From: Burkholderiaceae bacterium
GTDB taxonomy: Bacteria; Pseudomonadota; Gammaproteobacteria; Burkholderiales; Burkholderiaceae_C
Length of the DNA stretch: 56,742 nt
Assembly (NCBI GenBank): GCA_014879655.1
Contig: JACSRS010000092.1
Span: 1 to 56,742, forward strand
Reading direction: 5' to 3'
The position numbers and the translations under genes are program-made. The notes beneath the pieces were generated by a model. That model was not told the DNA's origin. It saw nothing but the letters and a program-made list of their open reading frames with translations, and did not search any database. How positions within the stretch are numbered: the stretch's first letter is position 1; each line of letters begins with the position of its first letter. Positions 17,763 through 25,847 of the stretch are shown one piece after another.

Positions 17763-18700
17763 TCAATACCGTCAGCCGACCGCTTCAGCGTCAACGCTGC
17801 GTCGTACAGCCCGTTTTTCGGGTTGCCGGTGATGTCGGCAGCCAGCTTGACGGCCGTCTTGAGCGGCAGTTCGGCCAGCAGCATTTTGAGCACCCGCAGG
17901 TCTTCACCCGCTTCGGCCGCAACTGCCGCACCGTGCAGCACGATGACAAATTCGCCGCGCGTGCGGTTGGCGTCGGCTGCCAGCCAGGCCGGGCCTTCAC
18001 GGGCCGGCACGGTGGCGATTTCCTCGAACTGCTTGGTGAGCTCGCGCCCGAAGGTCAGTGCCCGCTCGCCCAGCACGGCCAGCGCGCCGGCCAGTGCCTC
18101 GATGCGGTGCGGCGCTTCGAGCAGCACGACGGCGCGCGGCTCGTCGGCAAGCAGCAGCACAGCGCGGTCGCGCTCGGCCACCTTGGTCGGCAGAAAACCC
18201 GCGAAGACGAAGCCGCCTTCGTGCGTCATGCCCGCGGCGCTGAGCAGCGTGGTGATGCTGCTGGCACCGGGCAGCGGCACCACCGGCAGGCCGGCGGCGC
18301 GCACGGCGGCCACCAGCCGCGCGCCGGGATCGCTGACGGCGGGCGTGCCGGCGTCCGAGACATACGCCACGCGCTGGCCAGAGCGCAAATGCTCGATCAC
18401 CACCTGCGCGGCCTCGGCCTCGTTGTGCTGGTGCACGGCCAGCAACTGCGCTGCGCTGCGATCGATGCCATAGGCCCGCAGCAGTTGCTGCGTGTGGCGC
18501 GTATCTTCACAGGCCAGCCGATCGACCAGCGCCAGCACATGCAGCGCGCGCAGGCTGATGTCGGCCAGGTTGCCGATCGGCGTGGCCACCACGTACAGTG
18601 CGCCCTGCGGATAATGCTGGTGCGCCGACGCCGCCCGCGCAGCATCGAGAGCCTGGGCAAACGGGGTGCTGGATGAGGGGTTCAATGGGTTTCCTTGCAA
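17753..18700 (-). CDS. rsmI: 16S rRNA (cytidine1402-2'-O)-methyltransferase RsmI
   Basis: A 315-residue tetrapyrrole-methylase-fold enzyme. Hallmarks are GALYVVATPIGNLADIS, ACEDTRHTQQLL, YVSDAGTPAVSDPG and the C-terminal helical tail. RsmI 2'-O-methylates C1402 in the decoding centre of 16S rRNA. The ATG at 18700 makes the gene overlap the start of yraN on the opposite strand by 16 bases; a later start is possible because conserved residues begin about 34 codons in. The stop codon lies inside repeat copy D. The rsmI-yraN-diaA-dolP neighbourhood resembles that of E. coli. Confidence 0.93.
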   Translation of the reverse strand: MQGNPLNPSSSTPFAQALDAARAASAHQHYPQGALYVVATPIGNLADISLRALHVLALVDRLACEDTRHTQQLLRAYGIDRSAAQLLAVHQHNEAEAAQVVIEHLRSGQRVAYVSDAGTPAVSDPGARLVAAVRAAGLPVVPLPGASSITTLLSAAGMTHEGGFVFAGFLPTKVAERDRAVLLLADEPRAVVLLEAPHRIEALAGALAVLGERALTFGRELTKQFEEIATVPAREGPAWLAADANRTRGEFVIVLHGAAVAAEAGEDLRVLKMLLAELPLKTAVKLAADITGNPKNGLYDAALTLKRSADGIDQS

Positions 18701-19080
18701 ATCTGTCCGGCGCTGCTGCCCGGCTCACGACCAAACAGAAAGGTGATGCGGCCGAGGACGCCGCGCTCGCGCACCTCCAGCGCGCCGGGCTGACGCTGCT
18801 GGCGCGCAATTATCGGACGCCGGGGCGCGGCGGTGGCGAGATCGACCTGATCATGCGCGAACCCGACGGGACACTGGTATTTGTCGAAGTGCGCCAGCGC
18901 GCCAGCAACGGTCATGGCGGCGCGGCGGCGAGTGTGGGTATCACCAAGCAGCGGCGCATCGTCTTCGCGGCGCGCCACTACCTGATGCGACTGCGCCAGC
19001 CGCCGCCGTGCCGCTTCGATGTGGTGGTGGTCGAGGCCGGCGCGGTGCAATGGCTGAAGGCGGCTTTCGACGCGGGCTGA
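18685..19080 (+). CDS. yraN: YraN family (UPF0102) endonuclease-like protein
   Basis: A 131-residue protein with the UPF0102 pattern: KGDAAEDAALAHLQRAGL, then LARNYRTPGRGGGEIDLIMR and LVFVEVRQRA, which together resemble the Glu/Asp-x-Lys core of nuclease-fold proteins (here EVRQR rather than EVK). I chose ATG 18685 because GAGGGG lies at 18675-18680; an in-frame ATG at 18673 is possible. It overlaps rsmI head to head. The cellular role of the family is not established. Confidence 0.88.
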   Translation: MGFLANLSGAAARLTTKQKGDAAEDAALAHLQRAGLTLLARNYRTPGRGGGEIDLIMREPDGTLVFVEVRQRASNGHGGAAASVGITKQRRIVFAARHYLMRLRQPPPCRFDVVVVEAGAVQWLKAAFDAG

Positions 19081-19156
19081 AGCGCCAGAGCATCTCAGTG
19101 ACAGTTGTGACCCACGTTACCAGCCGTTGCAGATCACAGGGTTATCATCAAAGCAC

Positions 19157-19756
19157 ATGTTGGAACCACGCATCGAACAGCACTTCATCGACAGCGCTGA
19201 CCTGAAATACCAGTCGGCCCAGGTGTTGGTCAAACCCGTCACCGAAGCGGTGCAGGCGCTGTCGGCCTGCATCACGGGCGGCGGCAAGGTGCTCGCCTGC
19301 GGACATGGCGGCTCGGCGGCGCTGGCGCAGCATTTCGCGGCGCTGTTTGTGGGCCGCTTCGAGCGGGAGCGCCCCGAACTGGGTGCGCTGGCGCTGACGG
19401 CCAACGGCGCCATACTGACCGCCATGGCCCAGGGCGAAGGCCACGCCGCCGTCTTTGCGCGACAGGTCCGGGCGCTCGGCCAGGCCGGCGACGTGCTGCT
19501 GGTGCTCAGTGCCAGCGGCGATGCCTTGCCGGTGCTGCGCGCGATCGAAGCCGCGCACGAGCGCGACATGAGCGTGATCGCGCTTACCGGCCAGATCGGC
19601 GGCGAAATCGGCGCCGCTCTGCGTGAGACCGACGTGCACATCAGCGTTGCGCACCCGCGCAATGCCCGCATTCACGAAGTCCATTGCCTCGTCCTGCACT
19701 GCCTGTGCGACGGCGTGGACACCCAGTTACTTGGTGAACAGGAGTACACCGCATGA
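19157..19756 (+). CDS. diaA: SIS-domain protein, DiaA/GmhA-like
   Basis: A 199-residue SIS-domain protein starting MLEPRIEQHFIDSADLKYQ, with the phosphosugar-binding features CGHGGSAALAQHFAALFVGRFE and LVLSASGDALPVLRAIE and ending with HCLCDGVDTQLL. The fold is shared by phosphoheptose isomerase GmhA and the DnaA-binding initiator protein DiaA. The position between yraN and dolP is where E. coli carries diaA, so I favour DiaA; sequence alone does not separate the two. Its stop overlaps the dolP start by four bases. Confidence 0.78.
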   Translation: MLEPRIEQHFIDSADLKYQSAQVLVKPVTEAVQALSACITGGGKVLACGHGGSAALAQHFAALFVGRFERERPELGALALTANGAILTAMAQGEGHAAVFARQVRALGQAGDVLLVLSASGDALPVLRAIEAAHERDMSVIALTGQIGGEIGAALRETDVHISVAHPRNARIHEVHCLVLHCLCDGVDTQLLGEQEYTA

Positions 19757-20406
19757 AAACTATCTTTTCTTACCGCTCGCTGGCCGCCTCGGCAGCGGCA
19801 GCGACACTGATCACGGCGCTGGGCGGCTGCGCCCCGATGGTGATCGGCGGCGCGGCCGTGATGACAGGCATGGTCGCCACCGACCGGCGCACCGCCGGCA
19901 CGCAGATTGACGACCAGACCATCGAAATTCAGGTGACCAATGCACTGACGCCGGTGCTGGGCGGAAAAGGCCACGTTTCGGTCACCAGCTACAACCGGCA
20001 GGTGCTGCTGACAGGCGAAGTACCGACCGCGCAACTTCAACTGGCGGCGCAGCAGACGGCGCAGAAGATCGAGAAAGTCCGCTCGGTGGTCAACGACCTG
20101 GCCGTGCTGCCGGATGCAACAACGTCTCAGATGTCCGAAGACGCGCTGACCACCGGCAAGGTGAAGGCCGCGATGATCGACGCCAAGGGCTTCCCGTCGG
20201 GCGCGGTGAAAGTCATCACCGAGCGCGGCAATGTCTACCTGCTGGGCATCGTGACAGCCGCCGAGGCCGATCAGGCCGCCGAAATCGCCCGCAGCACCAG
20301 CGGCGTGAAGAAAGTGGTGAAGGTGTTCGACATCATCACGCCGGCCGAACTGCAACAACTCAAGCCCGCGACACCCCCCGCGTCGGCGCCGGCACCGGCG
20401 TCCTGA
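19753..20406 (+). CDS. dolP: BON-domain outer-membrane lipoprotein DolP (YraP)
   Basis: A 217-residue protein with a lipoprotein signal peptide (lipobox LGGC, Cys26) and two BON domains (about residues 49-115 and 128-200), the layout of DolP/YraP. It is followed by an Ala/Pro-rich tail (PASAPAPAS). DolP sits at the inner face of the outer membrane and supports envelope integrity and the BAM complex in enterobacteria. It is co-translated with the SIS gene (ATGA overlap) and followed by a hairpin at 20436-20470. Confidence 0.88.
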   Translation: MKTIFSYRSLAASAAAATLITALGGCAPMVIGGAAVMTGMVATDRRTAGTQIDDQTIEIQVTNALTPVLGGKGHVSVTSYNRQVLLTGEVPTAQLQLAAQQTAQKIEKVRSVVNDLAVLPDATTSQMSEDALTTGKVKAAMIDAKGFPSGAVKVITERGNVYLLGIVTAAEADQAAEIARSTSGVKKVVKVFDIITPAELQQLKPATPPASAPAPAS

Positions 20407-20435
20407 ACCCGCCGAACCCGGCAGTCGAGAACCGC

Positions 20436-20470
20436 AAGCCGGGCTGCCCCGACGGGGGCGTTCCCGGCTT
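20436..20470. terminator. Hairpin between converging dolP and the hydroxyacid dehydrogenase gene
   Basis: AAGCCGGG at 20436-20443 pairs with CCCGGCTT at 20463-20470, with an inner GCCCC/GGGGC pair. The following T-run is short (TTTA), so this may be a weak bidirectional terminator. Confidence 0.55.
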
Positions 20471-20480
20471 TAGTGCCTGA

Positions 20481-21395
20481 TCAGCGCAAACGGCGGATCA
20501 GGCTGGAGGTGTCCCAGCGCTGGCCACCCATCTGCTGAACGTCGGCATAGAACTGGTCGACCAGCGCCGTTACCGGCAGGCGCGCGCCATTGCGGCGGGC
20601 CTCGGCCAGCACCAGCCCCAGATCCTTGCGCATCCAGTCGACGGCAAAACCGAAGTCGAACTGGTCGGCCACCATGGTCTTGCCACGGTTGTCCATCTGC
20701 CAGCTCTGCGCGGCGCCCTTGCCGATCACGTCCAGCACCTGGTTCATGTCCAGCCCGGCTTTCTGTCCGAAGGCAATGGCTTCCGACAGCCCCTGAACCA
20801 GACCTGCAATCGCGATCTGGTTGACCATCTTGGTCAGTTGGCCGGCGCCGCTGGCGCCCATCAGCGTGAAGGCGCGTGAAAACGCCATCGCCACTGGCTG
20901 CACCTTGTCGAACGCTGCCGGATCGCCCCCGCACATCACCGTCAGCGCGCCATTCTGGGCACCGGCCTGGCCGCCCGACACCGGCGCGTCGACAAACGAC
21001 CGGCCTTTTTCTGCGGCAGCCGCGCTCAGTTCGCGCGCCACGTCAGCCGACGCGGTGGTGTGGTCGACAAAAATCGCGCCGGGCTTCATGCCGGCAAAGG
21101 CACCATCCGCGCCCAGCGTGACCGAACGCAAGTCGTCGTCGTTGCCGACACAGCAGAAAACGATGTCAGCGCCCTGGACGGCAGCCGCCGGCGTGGCCGC
21201 ATGCTTGGGGCCGGCCGAATGGCTGAATTCCTCGCACCAGGCCTTTGCCTTGGCGGCCGAACGGTTGTAGACGGTGACGCGGTGCCCGGCCGCCGCCAGA
21301 TGGCCGGCCATCGGATACCCCATCACGCCCAGACCCAGAAAGGCAACGGACTGGGACGGCACGGCGTCATAGGGGCGGGGTTTGATGCTGCTCAT
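20481..21395 (-). CDS. NAD(P)-dependent beta-hydroxyacid dehydrogenase (3-HIBADH/GarR family)
   Basis: A 304-residue reductase with an N-terminal Rossmann motif (FLGLGVMGYPMAGHLA, residues 19-34), the substrate-site segment DAPVSGGQAGAQNGALTVM and the catalytic lysine in GQLTKMVNQI. This is the family of 3-hydroxyisobutyrate dehydrogenase, tartronate semialdehyde reductase (GarR/GlxR) and gamma-hydroxybutyrate dehydrogenase. I cannot pick one substrate from sequence. GAGGAAACC precedes the ATG. It stands alone between a convergent dolP and the pilus motor genes, which are likely separate transcripts. Confidence 0.87.
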   Translation of the reverse strand: MSSIKPRPYDAVPSQSVAFLGLGVMGYPMAGHLAAAGHRVTVYNRSAAKAKAWCEEFSHSAGPKHAATPAAAVQGADIVFCCVGNDDDLRSVTLGADGAFAGMKPGAIFVDHTTASADVARELSAAAAEKGRSFVDAPVSGGQAGAQNGALTVMCGGDPAAFDKVQPVAMAFSRAFTLMGASGAGQLTKMVNQIAIAGLVQGLSEAIAFGQKAGLDMNQVLDVIGKGAAQSWQMDNRGKTMVADQFDFGFAVDWMRKDLGLVLAEARRNGARLPVTALVDQFYADVQQMGGQRWDTSSLIRRLR

Positions 21396-21520
21396 GGTTT
21401 CCTCGGATTGGAAGGGTGGTCAGGATGGAACCGTTGTGCCCGACGGGCGTTCGGAGTCAGGATTGAATCACAGACCGGCCTGCCAGCGCGCCAGGCGCGG
21501 CCCGTGTGCACCGCCTCGGG

Positions 21521-22657
21521 TCAGACGATGGAAAAATGCTCGGTGCCGGCCGACAGATCCTGCGACTTGCTGCGCTTGCTGTTGAGCTTGATCTGCAGGC
21601 GCAGGTCGTTCACCGAATCGGCGTTGCGCAGTGCATCTTCGTATGAGATGACGTTGTCTTCATAGGCGTCATACAGCGCCTGGTCAAAAGTCTGCATGCC
21701 CAGGTTGCGGCTTTTCTTCATGATCTCCTTGATTTCGGAGACCTCGCCCTTGAACACCAGGTCGGCGATCAGCGGAGTGTTCAACAGCACTTCGACCACC
21801 GCGACGCGACCCTTGCCATTTTCACGCGGCACCAGCCGCTGGGAAATCATCGAGCGCAGGTTCAGCGAAAGGTCCATCAGCAGCTGCGTGCGCCGCTCCT
21901 CGGGGAAAAAGTTGATGATGCGGTCCAGCGCCTGGTTGGCGCTGTTTGCATGCAGTGTGGCCAGGCACAGGTGACCGGTCTCGGCGAAGGCTACGGCGTG
22001 TTCCATGGTCTCGCGGTCGCGGATCTCGCCCATCAGGATCACGTCGGGGGCCTGGCGCAGGGTGTTTTTCAGCGCGGCCTCCCAGTTGTCGGTGTCCAGA
22101 CCAACCTCACGCTGGGTGATCACGCAGTTCTTGTGCGCGTGCACGAATTCCACAGGGTCTTCCACCGTGACGATGTGGCCATGAGAGTTTTCGTTGCGCC
22201 AGTCGACCATCGCCGCCATCGTGGTGGATTTCCCCGAACCCGTGGCGCCCACCAGAATGCACAGCCCGCGCTTGGACATGGCCACGTCCTTCAGAACCGA
22301 TGGCATGCCCAGCCCGTCAATGGTCGGCAAGGTCGCCGGAATCACCCGCAGCACCATGCCGATCTTGCCCTGCTGCACGAAGGCGTTGGCACGAAATCGG
22401 CCCACCCCTGCGGGTGCGATCGCAAAATTGCACTCCTTGGTCCGCTCGAAGTCCGCCGCCTGCTTGTCGTTCATCACGGAGCGCGCCAGCGCCTGCGTGT
22501 GCACGCCGGTCAGCGGCTGTGCCGACAATTTGGTCACCTTGCCGTCGACCTTGATCGCTGGCGGAAAGTCGGCAGTGATGAACAGGTCACTGCCATTGCG
22601 GCTGATCATCAGCTTGAGCAGGTCGGTGATGAATTTGCTGGCCTGGTCGCGTTCCAT
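21521..22657 (-). CDS. pilU: Type IV pilus accessory retraction ATPase PilU
   Basis: A 378-residue secretion-type ATPase with Walker A GATGSGKST, the Asp-box/His-box segments (VTVEDPVEF, HANSANQALDRIINFF) and a C-terminal tail longer than PilT. N-terminal MERDQASKFITDLLKLMISR and the MGEIRDRETM Walker B segment match PilU, which works with PilT to retract type IV pili. It is third in the minus-strand set pilT - cyclic nucleotide domain gene - pilU. The gene ends 125 bases before the hydroxyacid dehydrogenase start; I see nothing notable in that gap. Confidence 0.92.
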   Translation of the reverse strand: MERDQASKFITDLLKLMISRNGSDLFITADFPPAIKVDGKVTKLSAQPLTGVHTQALARSVMNDKQAADFERTKECNFAIAPAGVGRFRANAFVQQGKIGMVLRVIPATLPTIDGLGMPSVLKDVAMSKRGLCILVGATGSGKSTTMAAMVDWRNENSHGHIVTVEDPVEFVHAHKNCVITQREVGLDTDNWEAALKNTLRQAPDVILMGEIRDRETMEHAVAFAETGHLCLATLHANSANQALDRIINFFPEERRTQLLMDLSLNLRSMISQRLVPRENGKGRVAVVEVLLNTPLIADLVFKGEVSEIKEIMKKSRNLGMQTFDQALYDAYEDNVISYEDALRNADSVNDLRLQIKLNSKRSKSQDLSAGTEHFSIV

Positions 22658-22682
22658 GATGTGAGGGTTCCGGTAGCGGCTC

Positions 22683-23324
22683 TCAGCCTTGCTTGGTGGT
22701 TTTGCCGGTCAGGCGGGCGCCGACGGCGCGCAGTCGCAGGGAAAGCTTGCGGGCCAGCAACGCGATCAGGCTGGCGGCCAGCGGCGCGCGCACCGACATC
22801 ATCTCGTCCAGCGCTTCCGCGCCGAGCACGGCGATCTCGCATTCGGTGAGCGTCAGGCAGTGCGAAAAGCGCTTGCCGCTGTCCAGCAGCGACATCTCGC
22901 CCAGGATCTCGCCGGGGCGTGCCTCGCTCAGTCGCACGCGCTCGCCCCATTCCTGGTCGCGGTCCACCGCAATCGAGCCTGACAGCAACACGATCATGAA
23001 ACTGCCGTATTCGTCCTGGCGCATCACTTCGCGGTCGGGCGCCACCGTGGCGAAATCGAAGAAGTGCATCAGCTGGTCCATCGCAGCAGCGTCCAGCCGC
23101 TTCATGTGCGGGTCCTTGTTCCACAGCAGCCGCAGCTTCTGTGCGCCGCGCTCGACGGCCAGTCGCTTGGCGCCGACTTCGGCGGCGCGCGCCTCCCACG
23201 GCACGGTCTCGTCCGCCGAAATGCCATGGTCCGCAAATGCGGTCGAAAAAAAGACCGATTCGCCTGCTTCCTGTTGCTCCTGGGGTGGCAGCTTGTGCCT
23301 GAGCAATCCCAATATGCCTTTCAT
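22683..23324 (-). CDS. Cyclic nucleotide-binding domain protein between pilT and pilU
   Basis: A 213-residue protein with a central CNMP-binding (CAP-like) domain, about residues 72-195: LDAAAMDQLMHFFDF, then MIVLLSGSIAVDRDQ and the phosphate-binding-cassette region RPGEILGEMSLLDSGKRFSH. There is no DNA-binding helix-turn-helix after it, only a basic tail, so it is not a Crp-type transcription factor. Placement between the two retraction ATPases suggests that it couples a nucleotide signal (cAMP or c-di-GMP) to pilus retraction. The first 65 residues have no family I recognise. Confidence 0.83.
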   Translation of the reverse strand: MKGILGLLRHKLPPQEQQEAGESVFFSTAFADHGISADETVPWEARAAEVGAKRLAVERGAQKLRLLWNKDPHMKRLDAAAMDQLMHFFDFATVAPDREVMRQDEYGSFMIVLLSGSIAVDRDQEWGERVRLSEARPGEILGEMSLLDSGKRFSHCLTLTECEIAVLGAEALDEMMSVRAPLAASLIALLARKLSLRLRAVGARLTGKTTKQG

Positions 23325-23380
23325 GGAATCCGTTCCTCGCAGTTTCTTCTTCTTTCAGGTCGGGCGCAGCACGCGCAGCG

Positions 23381-24424
23381 TCACCCCGGGAAGTTCTCCG
23401 GAATCTTGGCCTTGGCGCGCGCTTCGGACGGAGCGATGACGTTGCGTTTGACCAGTTCTGAGAGGTTCTGGTCCAGCGTCTGCATGCCCACGCTGTTGCC
23501 GGTCTGGATGGCCGAATACATCTGCGCCACCTTGGCCTCCCGGATCAGATTGCGGATGGCACTGGTGCCAATCATGATCTCGTGCGCCGCCACCCGGCCG
23601 GAGCCGTCCTTGGTCTTGCAAAGCGTCTGCGAGATGACGGCCACCAGGGATTCGGACAACATGGCGCGCACCATGTCTTTTTCTTCGGCCGGGAACACGT
23701 CGATGACGCGGTCGATCGTCTTGGCCGCACTCGATGTGTGCAACGTGCCGAACACAAGGTGGCCAGTTTCCGCCGCCGTCATGGCCAGGCGAATGGTCTC
23801 CAGATCACGCAACTCGCCCACCAGGATGGCGTCCGGGTCTTCCCGCAAGGCCGAGCGCAGGGCCGCGTTGAAAGACAGCGTGTGCGGGCCGACTTCTCGC
23901 TGGTTGATCAGGCACTTCTTGGACTCGTGCACGAACTCGATCGGGTCCTCGATTGTCAGCACGTGACCGTATTCGCTTTCATTGAGGTGGTTCACCATGG
24001 CCGCCAGCGTTGTGGACTTGCCCGAGCCCGTCGGGCCGGTCACCAGCACCAGGCCGCGCGGCTTGAGCGCCAGGTCGGCAAAGATGCGCGGCGTGTTCAG
24101 CTGCTCCAGCGTCAGGATCTTGGACGGAATGGTCCGGAACACCGCGCCGGCACCGCGCTGCTGGTTGAAGGCGTTGACCCGGAAACGCGCCAGCCCGTCT
24201 ATCTCGAACGAGAAGTCGACTTCAAGGAATTCCTCGTAAGCCTTGCGCTGCGAGTCGTTCATGATGTCGTAGACCATCGCGAAGACCGACTTGTGGTCCA
24301 GCGCCTCGACATTGATGCGTCGCACGTCACCGTGCACCCGGATCATCGGCGGCAGGCCCGCTGACAGGTGCAGATCGGATGCCTTGTTCTTGACGCTGAA
24401 CGCCAGCAGCTGGGTAATGTCCAC
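23381..24424 (-). CDS. pilT: Type IV pilus retraction ATPase PilT
   Basis: A 347-residue motor protein with Walker A GPTGSGKST, Walker B ILVGELRDLETI, the His box HTSSAAKTIDRVIDVF and the C-terminal AIRNLIRE box that is diagnostic for PilT. The start is a GTG at 24424 (reading MDITQLLAFSVKNKASDLHL), which gives the usual PilT length; the longer in-frame start overlaps the divergent yggS gene and is unlikely. PilT powers twitching and DNA-uptake pilus retraction. pilT and yggS are divergent, with about 36 bases between them. Confidence 0.93.
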   Translation of the reverse strand: MDITQLLAFSVKNKASDLHLSAGLPPMIRVHGDVRRINVEALDHKSVFAMVYDIMNDSQRKAYEEFLEVDFSFEIDGLARFRVNAFNQQRGAGAVFRTIPSKILTLEQLNTPRIFADLALKPRGLVLVTGPTGSGKSTTLAAMVNHLNESEYGHVLTIEDPIEFVHESKKCLINQREVGPHTLSFNAALRSALREDPDAILVGELRDLETIRLAMTAAETGHLVFGTLHTSSAAKTIDRVIDVFPAEEKDMVRAMLSESLVAVISQTLCKTKDGSGRVAAHEIMIGTSAIRNLIREAKVAQMYSAIQTGNSVGMQTLDQNLSELVKRNVIAPSEARAKAKIPENFPG

Positions 24425-24460
24425 GGATCCCCCGGTTCGTTTGCTACGCTTGCAATCATT

Positions 24461-25153
24461 ATGACGATGATTGCCGACAACCTCCAGCATGTGCGAACAC
24501 GGATTCGCGACGCCTGCGTCGCGGCCGGCCGCGACCCGGCGTCGGTCAGCCTGCTGGCGGTATCCAAAACCTTCGGCCCGCAGGCGCTACGCGAGGCCCA
24601 TTCAGCCGGGCAGACGGCTTTTGGCGAGAACTACCTGCAAGAAGCAGTGGACAAGATGGCGGCGCTGCGAGATCTGCCGTTGGTGTGGCACTGCATCGGT
24701 CCGATCCAGTCGAACAAGACACGTCTGGTTGCAGAAAATTTCCAGTGGGCACACACGGTGGACCGGCTGAAGACCGCGCAGCGCCTGTCGGACCAGCGTC
24801 CGCCCGACCTGCCGCCATTGCAGGTCTGCCTGCAGGTCAATATCGACGAAGGTGCCAACAAGTCCGGCGTCGCGCCCCATGAGGTGCTGGCGCTGTCGCT
24901 GGAAGTGGCCCGGCTGCCGCGCCTGACGCTGCGCGGGCTGATGACCATTCCCGAGCCCGCTGCGGGCTTTGACGAGGCGCTGGCCGTGCACCGGCGCGCC
25001 CAGGCACTGCTGGAGCAACTGCAGGCCGCCGGCCTGCCGCTCGACACCTTGTCGATGGGCATGACCGGCGACCTCGAGGCCGCCATTCACGCAGGCAGCA
25101 CGATGGTACGGGTGGGTACGGCGATCTTCGGCGGGCGGGTGAACACTCGTTGA
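24461..25153 (+). CDS. YggS/PLPBP family pyridoxal phosphate homeostasis protein
   Basis: A 230-residue fold-III PLP-binding protein lacking a catalytic domain. Lys36 in LLAVSKTFG binds PLP; FGENYLQEAVDKM, WHCIGPIQSNKTR and SMGMTGDLEAAI are the family signatures. It regulates the vitamin B6 pool rather than catalysing a reaction. The ATG at 24461 or 24467 can serve. It is next to the pilus genes, an arrangement common in proteobacteria. The 124 bases after it, up to the bactofilin gene, hold no further gene. Confidence 0.9.
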   Translation: MTMIADNLQHVRTRIRDACVAAGRDPASVSLLAVSKTFGPQALREAHSAGQTAFGENYLQEAVDKMAALRDLPLVWHCIGPIQSNKTRLVAENFQWAHTVDRLKTAQRLSDQRPPDLPPLQVCLQVNIDEGANKSGVAPHEVLALSLEVARLPRLTLRGLMTIPEPAAGFDEALAVHRRAQALLEQLQAAGLPLDTLSMGMTGDLEAAIHAGSTMVRVGTAIFGGRVNTR

Positions 25154-25277
25154 TGCTGCTGCGACGGCATGCCACGCTCCGGGGTAGCCGCGATTATCGT
25201 TACGAAACTTGCGTGTTGCGGGCCGTTTGTAAGCGGATGCGGCTCTAGGATGAAACCCTCTACATCAAGGAGTTTCC

Positions 25278-25835
25278 ATGTCATCCACCCCCTTTTTCGG
25301 CAAGCGTGAATCCGGCGTGCTGCCCGCACGCCCCAACCTGCATGCCACCAATCTGACCGGGGGGTCCCCACCGTCAGCGCCTGCAACACCCGAAAAGCCT
25401 GACGCTGTGAGCCCTGCCGAGATGTCGCAGTCTGCATCTGGCGCGGCAACTTCCGTCAATGCGCAAGGCGGCAGCAAGCTCATCGTCGGCCCCAACATCA
25501 AGCTAAAGGGTGTCGAAATCACCGATTGCGACACGCTGGTGGTCGAGGGCCTGGTCGAAGCGACCATGGATTCGCGCTTGATGCAGATCGCCGAGATCGG
25601 CTCGTTCAAGGGATCGGCGCAGATCGACATCGCGGAAATCCGCGGCAACTTCGATGGCGACCTGATCGTGCGCGACCGGCTGGTGATTCATGCGACCGGC
25701 AAGGTTACAGGCAAGATACGCTACGGCAAGGTGGTGATCGAAGAAGGCGGGCAGCTCGCCGGTGACATCAGCTTCGGAACCCCAGAAAAACTGCGCGCCA
25801 ACGGCGCAAAGCTGCCGCTGCAGATGGCAGCCTGA
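25278..25835 (+). CDS. Bactofilin family cytoskeletal protein
   Basis: A 185-residue protein with a disordered Pro/Ser/Ala-rich N-terminus (1-60), then the DUF583 right-handed beta-helix core (SKLIVGPNIKLKGVEI ... GNFDGDLIVRDRLVI ... GKIRYGKVVIEEGGQLAGDI) and a short tail. Bactofilins polymerise without nucleotide and organise cell shape, stalks or polar machinery. AAGGAG precedes the ATG. Nearby pilus genes make a polar role attractive, but that is only inference. Confidence 0.9.
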   Translation: MSSTPFFGKRESGVLPARPNLHATNLTGGSPPSAPATPEKPDAVSPAEMSQSASGAATSVNAQGGSKLIVGPNIKLKGVEITDCDTLVVEGLVEATMDSRLMQIAEIGSFKGSAQIDIAEIRGNFDGDLIVRDRLVIHATGKVTGKIRYGKVVIEEGGQLAGDISFGTPEKLRANGAKLPLQMAA

Positions 25836-25847
25836 GCCCCGAAGTGT

